From positions 1 through 55,922 of the forward strand of contig JAICUB010000042.1 of assembly GCA_025936045.1 (NCBI GenBank): a stretch of 55,922 nucleotides of DNA, written 5' to 3'. The position numbers and the translations under genes were made by a program. This DNA comes from Polyangiaceae bacterium (GTDB taxonomy: Bacteria > Myxococcota_A > Polyangia > Polyangiales > Polyangiaceae). The notes below the pieces were generated by a model. That model ran no database searches, was not told where the DNA came from, and worked only from the letters and a program-made list of their open reading frames with translations. This document shows, in pieces, positions 8,666 through 18,074 of this stretch (its first letter is position 1; the number at the start of each line of letters is the position of its first letter).

Positions 8666-9745
8666 TCAGCGCTGGATTTCAGCGGAGCCGCCCGCAGCGA
8701 GCGCGCGCACTTCGGCGAGCGTCGCCATCGTCGTGTCGCCGGGGTACGTCGTGACGAGCGCGCCGTGCGCCCAGCCGAGCCGCGCGGCTTCCTCGAGCGT
8801 CGCGCCGCTCAAGAGACCGTAAAAGAGCCCGGAAGCGAACGCATCGCCGCTCCCGACGCGGTCGAGCACTTCGAGCTCGACCGCGGGGACCACCGCCGTC
8901 TCTTCCGGCGTCCATACCGCCGCGCCGAGCACGTGCCGATTCGTGGAGTGGACTTCGCGCAGCGTGCTCGCGAAGACCTTCACGTCGGGGAAACGCTCGT
9001 GCATGCGCTCGGCGAGCGCGAAGAAGTAATCCGCGTCGAGCGGCGACCCGGGCGCGGTCTCAGGCGGCTCGATGCCGAGCTCGCGCTCGAGCGCCGCTTC
9101 GTAGCCGACGATCACGTCCGCGAGGTCGGCGATGCTGCCGAAAGCGTGCGCTGCGGCCGGCAACCCGCCCCGCACGCGCCAGAGCTTCTCCCGGTAGTTC
9201 AAGTCGAAGCTCGTCACGGCGCCCGCCGCCTTCGCCGCGCGCAGAGCCTCGAGCGCGAGCTCCGTCGTGCTCTCCGAGAGCGACGCGAAGATGCCGCCCG
9301 TATGAAACCAGCGTACGCCGTCGGCGAACAGCGCGCGCCAGTCGAAGTCACCGGGACCGAGCTCCGCTGCGGCTTCGTTCGCGCGATTGTAGAAGACGAC
9401 GGGCGGGCGCAAGCCGTGACCCACGTCGCTGTAAACGGTCGCCATGTTCGGACCACGCACGCCGTCGTGCGCGAAAATCCGGTAGATCGGCGTCACCCCC
9501 ATCGCGCGCACGCGTTCGGCGATGAGCTCCCCCACGGGATAGTCGACGAGGGCGGTCGCGACGGCCGTCCGCTGTCCGAAGCAATCCGCGAGGTTCGCGG
9601 CGACGTTGAACTCACCGCCGCTTACGTGAATGCGGCACTCGGTCGCCTTGCGAAACGGCACGACGCCGGAATCGAGCCGGTGCACGAGCGCACCGAGCGA
9701 TACCAGATCGAACAGGCCGTCCGCATGAATTTCGAGCGCCATCAT
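8666..9745 (-). CDS. PfkB-family sugar kinase (2-keto-3-deoxygluconate kinase-like)
   Basis: 359-aa ribokinase-type kinase that would phosphorylate a sugar or sugar acid with ATP. N-terminal substrate region with SGGEFNVAANLADCFG (the GG motif of the family), a central VTSFDLNYREKLW strand seen in KDG/fructokinases (DxNxR), and a C-terminal LDRVGSGDAFASG, the PfkB signature carrying the catalytic Asp and anion hole. DLNYR plus the arrangement favour 2-keto-3-deoxygluconate kinase, but fructokinase cannot be excluded. The start is the first of two adjacent ATGs at 9745. No sugar-catabolic neighbours are present, so the pathway is not shown by context. Confidence 0.85.
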   Translation of the reverse strand: MMALEIHADGLFDLVSLGALVHRLDSGVVPFRKATECRIHVSGGEFNVAANLADCFGQRTAVATALVDYPVGELIAERVRAMGVTPIYRIFAHDGVRGPNMATVYSDVGHGLRPPVVFYNRANEAAAELGPGDFDWRALFADGVRWFHTGGIFASLSESTTELALEALRAAKAAGAVTSFDLNYREKLWRVRGGLPAAAHAFGSIADLADVIVGYEAALERELGIEPPETAPGSPLDADYFFALAERMHERFPDVKVFASTLREVHSTNRHVLGAAVWTPEETAVVPAVELEVLDRVGSGDAFASGLFYGLLSGATLEEAARLGWAHGALVTTYPGDTTMATLAEVRALAAGGSAEIQR

Positions 9746-9851
9746 TCGGCCGCATCATGGGGGGACGCACGCACGGAAATCAATCGCTTCGAGCGCCGCG
9801 CTACCACCGCATGGTCGCTTCGCGCGGCGTCACGCGGACGTCCGGACGCCG

Positions 9852-10985
9852 TCAGTCGCGGATGAACGTCAGGTTACTGATGCAGAAGCTGAACTTGTCG
9901 GCTTGCTGCTTCCGCGTCGGAACGTGAAATTGGATCCCGAGCAGTCGGGTCTCGTCCCATTGGTACTGCCCGTCGAGAATCTGATCTTGCGGAGGCGGGT
10001 TTACATCGCTGAAATGCACGATATTGTGGCCCTGTCGAACCGGACTCACGACATTGGGCCACGACACGGGAGCGTCCCAGAACGGAGAACCTTCCGGGTG
10101 CTCCTCGCTCGGAGTGGGATTATCGGGATAACCGTCGCCGGGGCCTGCAATGTTGTTCTCGTTGTTGATACTGGCCGTCCCGAGCCATTGCGTCGAGCCC
10201 GACGCCCGTGTGCTCGGAAGAGTCGCGTCCTCGGGAAGCTCTATCGGAAATTCTACGCGGAGATTCGCGTTTTGATTCGGATCGTACGCGCTGTCACCCG
10301 AGCCGTAGCTCAGCGAAAAATCGAAGCCGACCCCGGTGATCCCGTAGTCTTCCGGATTCCACGTGCTGCGGCCACCGCTATCGATGAGCGGATCACGCAC
10401 GCTGCCGCCCGGGTTTTTCAGGCTGAAGTCGAGGCCGATCCCGGCGCCCCAAATGTTCGAGTTGTCGTCGCCCTCACAGGGCACCATCAAAGCGGGGTTG
10501 GTCGGGCAATAGCAGAGCTCGCTCCCCTGAATACAGGTCGAGCTGCCGCACGCGCAGCTGGCGGGGTCCGTCTTCAGGTCTCTTTTGACGACAGCGTCCG
10601 GGCCCGGCACGCCGTCGCGGTCGAGCGCCACGCACTCGACTTCCGTCGGCGCGAGGCAGGGGACGACACGTGCGGCGACTCCGGTGAGGCACAGCGCGCC
10701 GTCGTTCGGAAAGTCGAAGGTCGGGAGCGCCGTCGTCGAGAGCACGGACGAGCAGCTTTCCGGGGCGTGCCGCCCTAGCGACAGGCAACGCCGGGGCTCG
10801 TCGTATTGATCGCCGTAGGCGTACCAGCGGCCCTGGATCCCGAGCTCTGGCACCCTCACCACGCCGTGCGCGTCCGGCGTGAGCGCGATGCCCGGGTCTT
10901 CCTTCTTCAGGTCGTAGCAGCCGGAGGAGAACACGCAGGACAGCACGGCAACGACGAATGGCCATCCGCGCGACGACGAGCTCAC
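9852..10985 (-). CDS. Secreted lipoprotein of unknown function, last gene of a kinase/TPR operon
   Basis: About 377 aa. GTG at 10985 overlaps the upstream stop as GTGA and has GGAGGGG just upstream, so this start is favoured. Signal peptide with lipobox SSGC, followed by a Cys-rich region (about residues 60-160, including SCACGSSTC and LCYCP) and a beta-rich C-terminal half with features of a carbohydrate-binding or jelly-roll-like domain (IWGAGIGLDFSLKN, GVGFDFSLSYG, LLGIQFHVP, FSFCISNLTFI). The closing phrase 'F.FCI..L.F' recurs in myxobacterial putative sugar-binding lipoproteins; that is from memory, not a search. It is translationally coupled to the TPR/PEGA gene, suggesting its export or placement depends on that partner. 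Confidence 0.68.
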   Translation of the reverse strand: MSSSSRGWPFVVAVLSCVFSSGCYDLKKEDPGIALTPDAHGVVRVPELGIQGRWYAYGDQYDEPRRCLSLGRHAPESCSSVLSTTALPTFDFPNDGALCLTGVAARVVPCLAPTEVECVALDRDGVPGPDAVVKRDLKTDPASCACGSSTCIQGSELCYCPTNPALMVPCEGDDNSNIWGAGIGLDFSLKNPGGSVRDPLIDSGGRSTWNPEDYGITGVGFDFSLSYGSGDSAYDPNQNANLRVEFPIELPEDATLPSTRASGSTQWLGTASINNENNIAGPGDGYPDNPTPSEEHPEGSPFWDAPVSWPNVVSPVRQGHNIVHFSDVNPPPQDQILDGQYQWDETRLLGIQFHVPTRKQQADKFSFCISNLTFIRD

Positions 10986-12010
10986 CACGCTCCCCTCCAC
11001 GACGCCGCCAGGGTGTTCCGCGAAACGACGACGTCCGGCACCCACGCGTCGACCGGTGCCGACGCTCGCTCATTGACGTGCTTTGCGCCCGGTTCGACCA
11101 GGAGCCACACCACGCCGCCCGCGACGAGCGCTCCTGCCGCCACTCCCAATCCCACCGTGACCGCGCTCGCGCGATTGATCGAAGCGGCGAGGTCGTTGTT
11201 GCGAATCACGCGGTCACGGCGGTCCGGCGACGTGTCGTTCTGGAGTGCGGCTTCGTCCGCGCGGAAGCGCTCGACGCGACCGTGATTCCACGCATACTCC
11301 GTGCCGGCGACTCCCGCCGCGGCGATACCCGCGCCGATGAGCACGTAGCCGACCGGAAATGCCGCGGCGTGCTCGGCCGGCGGCACCTCGTGCGGCTCGA
11401 GCGCTGGGTGCGTCGCGAGAGGCGGCGGCGGAAGGCGCTCCGGCGGCGGCGCAGACGGCAACGCGAGCGCAACGCGTTCATGTTGCCCGCCCTTCAGCGT
11501 CACCGCGCGGCTCACGGGCGCGGCGCCGCTCTGGCTCGCGCCGACGACATGCACGCCGGCGCGCGTTCGCACCGGGCGCGCGAGCGGCGTCGTGCCGAGC
11601 GGAGCGCCGTCGAGCGTCACTTCCGCACCCGCGGGCTCCGTCACGACCTCGAGCGAGGCAAACCCGAGCTCGAGCTGTGCCATTTGTTGCGTCACCTGCT
11701 CGCGCTGTTTCGGCGGCACTTGGTCGCCGCCGTCCGTGAGGAAGCGCTGAAACGCGTCGAGCGCCAGTTCGGGCAAACCGAGCCCGAGCTCGGCCTCGGC
11801 GATGTCGTAGAGCACGCGATAGTTCGGCGAGGCCGCGTAGGCCGCTTCGAATTCTCTGCGCGCGCCGTCGTAGTTGCCCTTCCGCATCGCGTCGGCGCCG
11901 GCTTCGTAGTGCTGGTGCGCGACCTTCTTCGGGTCTTCGTCGGCGCGCGCCGGCGCGGCCACCCCGACGCCCAGCGCGAGCGCGACGAACCAACGCGCGA
12001 GCCCTTTCAT
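10982..12010 (-). CDS. TPR/PEGA protein with two C-terminal membrane segments
   Basis: 342-aa envelope protein. Signal peptide (cleavage near APARADED), TPR-like helices at about 28-110 (HYEAGADAMRKGNYDGARREF, NYRVLYDIAEAELGLG), a PEGA domain at about 118-185 (LEVVTEPAGAEVTLDGAPLG), a Pro-rich linker, then TM1, a hydrophilic loop of about 45 residues and TM2 before a short tail. PEGA domains are small surface beta-domains thought to bind other proteins or cell-wall material. It sits between a transmembrane kinase (56-base gap) and a lipoprotein (4-base overlap). The same architecture is repeated at 19950, 38786 and 39922. Probably inner-membrane anchored with the TPR/PEGA part in the periplasm. 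Confidence 0.78.
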   Translation of the reverse strand: MKGLARWFVALALGVGVAAPARADEDPKKVAHQHYEAGADAMRKGNYDGARREFEAAYAASPNYRVLYDIAEAELGLGLPELALDAFQRFLTDGGDQVPPKQREQVTQQMAQLELGFASLEVVTEPAGAEVTLDGAPLGTTPLARPVRTRAGVHVVGASQSGAAPVSRAVTLKGGQHERVALALPSAPPPERLPPPPLATHPALEPHEVPPAEHAAAFPVGYVLIGAGIAAAGVAGTEYAWNHGRVERFRADEAALQNDTSPDRRDRVIRNNDLAASINRASAVTVGLGVAAGALVAGGVVWLLVEPGAKHVNERASAPVDAWVPDVVVSRNTLAASWRGAW

Positions 12011-12066
12011 GTGAGCAGCTTACCGCCTCGGCACCTGAGTAGTGCACGCAGCATGCCCGCGAAAGC

Positions 12067-13560
12067 TCATTCGTAAGGATTGCCCTGCGGAGCTTTGACC
12101 GGCCCAGGCCCGGAGGACTCGGCCTCGGACACGTGGTGTTCGGTCGGCGCGGGCGCGGGCGGACGTCCGGGGAGCTGTCCGCGCGGACGTTCGGCGCCGT
12201 GGCGAACGGCGGAAGCGGCGAGTACGGGGGGGTTGCCCTTGGCTGGACGAGCCGGCTCGACCGACTGGGCGGTCGCAGTCACATCGACGAGCTTCAGCGC
12301 GCGAGCAGGCCGGCTCACGGGGCCCGGAGCGAGCGCCGGCGAGGGGTCCGCGGGTTCGGCGCGCGGCGGCGACGGCTGTTCGTGGACCGCGAGCGGCGGA
12401 GCGGAGCCATGTTCCGTGCGCGCGAGCACGAAAATAATCACGACTGCCACCGCCAGTGCCACCGCCAGCGTGATGACCCAAGCGCGCGAGCGCTCACCTG
12501 CGCGCGACGGCGACGCCCCCGGCGCTACCACGGCAGCTGCGGGCCTCGAGCGCTGGCTCGGCGCGCCGCTCACCGGAGCGACCGGTGGCACGCTCGGACG
12601 GCCTGTCGCCGCGGGGACGTCGGCGGCAAGCAGCGTCGCGGACGGCTCCGACTGGCGCGGCGAGGACGGCTCGAGCTTCGGCGGCGCCGGCCACACTTGC
12701 GCGCGCGACCACGGCGCGAGCGCTTCCGCGAGCTCACCGGCCGACGCCGGACGCTGCTTCACGTCGTCGTGAAGCGTGCGCTCGACGATGGCCGCGAGCT
12801 CCGCCGGTAAGTCGGGGAGCGCCCGAGCGAGCGGGATGGCGGGCTGCGTCGCGATGTGGTGGAGGATCGCGTTGTGCGAGTCCCCGGGATGCGGCTTTTT
12901 CCCGGACAAGAGCTCGTAAAGCACTGCTCCGAGCGCGTACACGTCCGACAGGTGGTCGACCTTCTTCTCGCCGCGTGCTTGCTCGGGCGACATGTACGAC
13001 GGCGTGCCGAGCACCGTGCCCGTGCGCGTCTCGGGGCCGCCTCGCTCCACGACTTCGAGCTTCGCCACGCCGAAGTCGAGCACCTTCACGAGATCGGTAC
13101 CGTCCCCGCGGCGGCAGACGAACAGGTTATGCGGCTTCAAATCCCGATGGATGATGCCGGCCGCATGCGCGGCTTGCACGCCGCGACACGCTTGCTGCAC
13201 GAGGTTCACCGCGCGCATCGTGGGCAGCGGCCCTTCGCGCTCGCGCAGCTGCTCGAGGCTCTCCCCCACCAAGTACTCGAGCACGATGTAGGGAGCGCCG
13301 TCCGACGCGATGCCGAAGTCGAGCGCGGCGGCGACGTTCTCGCTTTCGAGCGCGCCCGCCGCCTCGGCCTCGCGTTGAAAACGCGTCAAGAGCTCGCGGC
13401 GTACGGCGAGCTCGGGATGCAGAAACTTCACGGCGAAGCGCCGCCGCACGATGATCTGCTGCGCCTCGTAGACCGAGCCCATGCCGCCCGACGCGAGAAA
13501 ACGGACGATGCGGTATTTCCCGCCGACGACCTCGTCGAGGCGATTGGACTCGCCGCTCAT
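12067..13560 (-). CDS. Transmembrane Ser/Thr protein kinase
   Basis: 497-aa PknB-type kinase, all catalytic motifs present: ASGGMGSVYEA glycine loop, AVKFLHPE lysine, HRDLKPHN catalytic loop, DFGVAK, and SPEQA. After the kinase domain (to about residue 280) comes a Pro/Ser-rich juxtamembrane stretch, one membrane segment (VITLAVALAVAVVIIFVLA, about 395) and a proline-rich extracytoplasmic tail of about 100 residues without a recognisable sensor fold. ATG 13560 overlaps the stop of the upstream sigma-54 activator as ATGA, so the two are translationally coupled; the TPR/PEGA gene follows 56 bases downstream. The activator has a phosphothreonine-reading FHA domain, making it a natural partner or substrate. 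Confidence 0.92.
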   Translation of the reverse strand: MSGESNRLDEVVGGKYRIVRFLASGGMGSVYEAQQIIVRRRFAVKFLHPELAVRRELLTRFQREAEAAGALESENVAAALDFGIASDGAPYIVLEYLVGESLEQLREREGPLPTMRAVNLVQQACRGVQAAHAAGIIHRDLKPHNLFVCRRGDGTDLVKVLDFGVAKLEVVERGGPETRTGTVLGTPSYMSPEQARGEKKVDHLSDVYALGAVLYELLSGKKPHPGDSHNAILHHIATQPAIPLARALPDLPAELAAIVERTLHDDVKQRPASAGELAEALAPWSRAQVWPAPPKLEPSSPRQSEPSATLLAADVPAATGRPSVPPVAPVSGAPSQRSRPAAAVVAPGASPSRAGERSRAWVITLAVALAVAVVIIFVLARTEHGSAPPLAVHEQPSPPRAEPADPSPALAPGPVSRPARALKLVDVTATAQSVEPARPAKGNPPVLAASAVRHGAERPRGQLPGRPPAPAPTEHHVSEAESSGPGPVKAPQGNPYE

Positions 13561-14927
13561 GGCTCGCTCCGCTCGTGGCGCAGCGCTTCGAGGTCGACCG
13601 CGTGTCCCTCCATCAGCCGATAAGCGCGCTGGCGCGTGATGCCGAGCAACACCGAAGCGCGCGCGACGTTGCCGCCGGAAGCGCGCAAGGCCGCGACGAG
13701 CGCAGGGAGCTCGATGGGCTCGGGCTCGGGCTTCAGGTGGCTCGGATTCGAGGCAAAATTCGGCGTTGCGCTCGGCGCCGTCGAGCTCGCTCGGGGCGCG
13801 AGCAAGCGCTCGGGCAGGTGCTCGGCGCGCAGGGTCGACACGTCGGCGTGCAGCACGAGCAGGCGCCGCACGAGCAAGACGAGCTCGCGCACGTTGAACG
13901 GCCAGTCGTGCATCGAGAGCCGCTCGACGAAATCGCTTTCGACGGCGGGCGCCGAGCCGCTGCCGAGCTCGGCGATCAGCCGCGAAAACAGCGGCAACAC
14001 GTCCTCGCGCCGGTCGCGGAGCGGCGGCAGCTTGACGGTGACGCCCTCGACGCGGGCCAGTAAATCGGCGCGAAAGCGCCCCTCGTCGACCGAACGCACG
14101 AGCGACTGCTGCCCCGCGACGACGAGGCGTACGTCGATCGGCACGGGACGCACCTCGCCGAGCGGCTGGACCTCGCGCTCCTCGAGCACGCGCAGGAGCT
14201 TCGCTTGCACGGGCATCGGCAGATCGGACACCTCGTCGAGCAAGAGCGTGCCGCCTTCGGCGCTCCTGAAGAAACCGGGGCTCGGCCGATCGGCGCCCGT
14301 GAACGCGCCGCGCCGGTACCCGAAGAGCTCCGCTTCGGCGAGCCCCTCGGGCAGCGCGGCGCAGTTGACCGCGATGAGCGGACCCCGGCGCCCGCTCGTC
14401 GCATGGAGAGCGCGCGCGACGACTTCCTTCCCCGTGCCGGTCTCGCCCTCGAGCACGATCGGCAAGTCGCTCGCCGCCGCGCGGGCGAGCGGAGCGAGCG
14501 CTTCCTTCAACGTGCGTCCGCCGAAGACGCCGGGCATCGCTTCCCCGAATTCGCCGGGCCGCGCCGTCACCACGCCGACCCACCCGCCGAGGCGAATCAC
14601 GTCGCCGGGAGCGAGCCGCGCGCTCGGGACGAGCCGCCCGTTCACGCGCACGCCGTTGCGACTGCCCTGGTCCTCGATGACGACCGCGCCGCCGGCGAGG
14701 TCGCTGCGAATCGCAGCGTGGCGCCGCGAGACGCCGTCGCCTCCGAGGCGCACGTCGCTCGTCTCGTCGCGCCCGATCACGAGCTCACGCGCGTCGAGCG
14801 CGCCGAGCTCGACGGGCGGCGTGCTCACGAGCGGAAACACCCAAACGAGCGCGAGCGCCGCGGCCCCGTCGCCCGGCCTCCGCGACCCGATTTCGGTGAT
14901 GGTCGTGCTCCCGCGGGCCTCGCGCAT
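13557..14927 (-). CDS. FHA-domain sigma-54-dependent transcriptional activator
   Basis: 456-aa bacterial enhancer-binding protein. FHA domain at about 45-122 with the phosphopeptide-binding residues IGRDETSDV and SRRHAAI (51-73) and SRNGVRVNG. AAA+ domain about 135-365: Walker A GETGTGKE (161-168), intact GAFTGA loop (207-212) that contacts sigma-54, Walker B LLLDE (228-232), arginine-finger segment FRADLLARV. The usual WPGNVREL reads WPFNVREL. Fis-type helix-turn-helix at about 420-445 (NVARASVLLGITRQRAYRLM). FHA replaces the response-regulator domain of NtrC, so activation by Ser/Thr kinase phosphorylation is expected, as in Myxococcus FHA activators. First gene of the operon and overlapping the kinase gene by 4 bases. 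Confidence 0.93.
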   Translation of the reverse strand: MREARGSTTITEIGSRRPGDGAAALALVWVFPLVSTPPVELGALDARELVIGRDETSDVRLGGDGVSRRHAAIRSDLAGGAVVIEDQGSRNGVRVNGRLVPSARLAPGDVIRLGGWVGVVTARPGEFGEAMPGVFGGRTLKEALAPLARAAASDLPIVLEGETGTGKEVVARALHATSGRRGPLIAVNCAALPEGLAEAELFGYRRGAFTGADRPSPGFFRSAEGGTLLLDEVSDLPMPVQAKLLRVLEEREVQPLGEVRPVPIDVRLVVAGQQSLVRSVDEGRFRADLLARVEGVTVKLPPLRDRREDVLPLFSRLIAELGSGSAPAVESDFVERLSMHDWPFNVRELVLLVRRLLVLHADVSTLRAEHLPERLLAPRASSTAPSATPNFASNPSHLKPEPEPIELPALVAALRASGGNVARASVLLGITRQRAYRLMEGHAVDLEALRHERSEP

Positions 14928-14949
14928 GAGGATTCGTGAAGTCTATCAT

Positions 14950-14961
14950 GCTCGCGCGAGC
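14950..14961. other. 12-bp perfect palindrome in divergent intergenic region
   Basis: GCTCGCGCGAGC lies 23 bases upstream of the sigma-54 activator start and about 80 upstream of the kinase-cNMP gene. It could be an operator serving both, but GC-rich palindromes are frequent by chance here. Confidence 0.2.
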
Positions 14962-15039
14962 CTTTCCGGCTCCGCGGAATCGGGTGTAGTCTCCGCGGTT
15001 ACGTAGGGGCCCCTCGCCCCGCGCTACCAGGAGTCCCGC

Positions 15040-16374
<1,335 letters not shown>

Positions 16375-16406
16375 GCTCAAGGCCGGATTGAGCTAGCGCT
16401 CGATCA

Positions 16407-17222
16407 ATGGCGTCCTTCGACTCCGCCCGCGGCTGCTACGTCGTGCGCGTCGTGTACGACGGGCCGGGCATGGCGGGAAAGACGACGAATCTGCAGAAAA
16501 TCTGCGAGTTCGTACCGGCTACCCGGCGGGGTGAGCTCGTCACACCCGCGCAGCTCCGCGGCCGGACCATGTTCTTCGATTGGCTGGAGGTGGACGGGCC
16601 GAGCCGGGCGCCGGCCCCGATCAAGCTCCAGCTCGTGAGCGTCCCGGGCCAGATCGAGCGAAACTACCGGCGCCGGCCCCTGGTCGACGCGGCGGATGTC
16701 GTCGTCTTCGTCTGCGACGCGTCCCCCGCGCAGCTCTCGGACACGATGCGGGCTTTCGCGCGCCTGCGCGGCAGCCTGAAGCAGCGCAAAAAGTCGATCC
16801 CCGTCGTCGTGCAGGTGAACAAGCAAGACGTGCCTGGCGCGCTCACCCCGGAACAGATGAGCAAAAAGCTCAAGCTCGCGACCGAGACGACCGTGCTCTC
16901 GGCGAGCGCCGCGCAGGGCGTCGGAGTGAAAGAAACCCTCGCCATGGCAACACGCCATGCCTTGCAAGTGCTCGGCCGGCGCGACCTCGAGCCACTTCTC
17001 GCCGAGCTTTCGAACGCCGACGCGCTCTTCGACCACGTGCTCACGTTCGAGGACCAGCCGCACGAAGGGCCCGTGGACGCCGAAGAGCTCTACATCGCCG
17101 CGGAAGAGGTCGACGCCGAGAGCGAAACGGCCGCCGCCCACCTTGCGGCCTCCTCGCTCGAGGCGCTCGAAGCCAAGGCGAAACGCGCCGCCAAACGCTC
17201 GCGCGAGCGCGGCGCGAACTGA
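16407..17222 (+). CDS. MglA-like small Ras-family GTPase with C-terminal extension
   Basis: 271 aa. G motifs match bacterial MglA-type GTPases: P-loop GPGMAGKT (19-26), GRTMFFDWL (like the ERTLFFD of MglA), VPGQ at 79-82, the TVPGQ-equivalent switch region, and NKQD (138-141). MglA is about 195 aa; here a charged Ala/Glu/Lys-rich tail of about 75 residues is added (DAEELYIAAEEVDAE, then KAKRAAKR), likely helical. MglA sets cell polarity and motility direction in Myxococcus; this protein is a paralogue-type GTPase and the mglB partner is not adjacent. Gene lies 32 bases behind the kinase-cNMP gene and is probably co-transcribed, suggesting a polarity or localisation output for that kinase. Confidence 0.85.
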   Translation: MASFDSARGCYVVRVVYDGPGMAGKTTNLQKICEFVPATRRGELVTPAQLRGRTMFFDWLEVDGPSRAPAPIKLQLVSVPGQIERNYRRRPLVDAADVVVFVCDASPAQLSDTMRAFARLRGSLKQRKKSIPVVVQVNKQDVPGALTPEQMSKKLKLATETTVLSASAAQGVGVKETLAMATRHALQVLGRRDLEPLLAELSNADALFDHVLTFEDQPHEGPVDAEELYIAAEEVDAESETAAAHLAASSLEALEAKAKRAAKRSRERGAN

Positions 17223-17267
17223 CGCGAGTGCGCGCCGGGGCGGTTGTACTACGCTTCCGCCCGTTCC

Positions 17268-18059
17268 ATGCCCCAGCCGATTCGAGCGCTCGGAACGCCT
17301 CCGTTCTCGCGGAGCGCGATGAAGGAGCGCATCCCGCAATTTCTCGCGCTCTTCGCCGAGCGACCGATCAAAGAAGCACGCGGCGGCAAGCGCGCCCCGG
17401 AGCTCTTCGCGACGTGGCTGATGGTGCAAACCCTGCGTCCCGCGCACATCGTGGAGAGCGGCGTCTTCGGTGGGCTCGGCACGTGGCTGCTCGAGCGGGC
17501 GGCGCCCGAAGCGCGGCTCTACTGCATCGATTCGGCTGCCGCGCCCCGCGTCTACCGCTCGCCGCACGCCGAATATTTCACACGCGACTTCGCCGAGCTC
17601 GAGTGGTCGCTCCCGCGTGAAAACACGCTCCTCTTCTTCGACGATCGCGCCGACGCAGTGGCGCGCGTGCGTGAAGCGGAGCGACGCGGCTTCATCCACC
17701 TCGTCTTCGGTGAGAACTACCCGGCCGGCCACGGCGAGAGTTACTCGCTCAAAAAAGCCCTCATGGGCGAAGCGGCGCCCGCGCCACGCGGTGTCGTCGG
17801 CCGCGCCTGGCACGCCATTTCCGGCAGTCGCCTCGGGGACGCCGCGCGCTACCTCGAGGCCAGCCTCGAAACCTACTTCGAATTCCCGCCCCCGCGCGTC
17901 GCGCCCACCACCCTCTGGGGTGAGCCCTGGACCGACGAACGCTACCCCACTCCGCCTCCTCTCTTCGAAGGCCCGGGCGACCCCGACGACCTCTTCGTCA
18001 CCGAAGCCCAGGCCTATACCTGGACCTGCTACGCCCGCCTGAAACGCAGCGCGACGTAG
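17268..18059 (+). CDS. Conserved protein with a Rossmann-like (methyltransferase-type) core
   Basis: 263 aa from ATG 17268 (a TTG 24 bases upstream is in frame but less likely). The segment IVESGVFGGLGTWLLERA followed by LYCIDSAAAP looks like motif I and the acidic end of strand 2 in class I SAM-dependent methyltransferases, similar to the group acting on saccharides or antibiotics (CmcI-like). Later motifs LLFFDDRADAVARV and LVFGENYPAG are consistent with the fold but no substrate is evident. A -10-like TACTAC lies 16 bases upstream of the ATG with the context TGTACTAC then GCTTCCG, also seen before 31163. Function is not assignable from sequence alone. Confidence 0.6.
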   Translation: MPQPIRALGTPPFSRSAMKERIPQFLALFAERPIKEARGGKRAPELFATWLMVQTLRPAHIVESGVFGGLGTWLLERAAPEARLYCIDSAAAPRVYRSPHAEYFTRDFAELEWSLPRENTLLFFDDRADAVARVREAERRGFIHLVFGENYPAGHGESYSLKKALMGEAAPAPRGVVGRAWHAISGSRLGDAARYLEASLETYFEFPPPRVAPTTLWGEPWTDERYPTPPPLFEGPGDPDDLFVTEAQAYTWTCYARLKRSAT

Positions 18060-18074
18060 ACGCCCCGGCTCATT

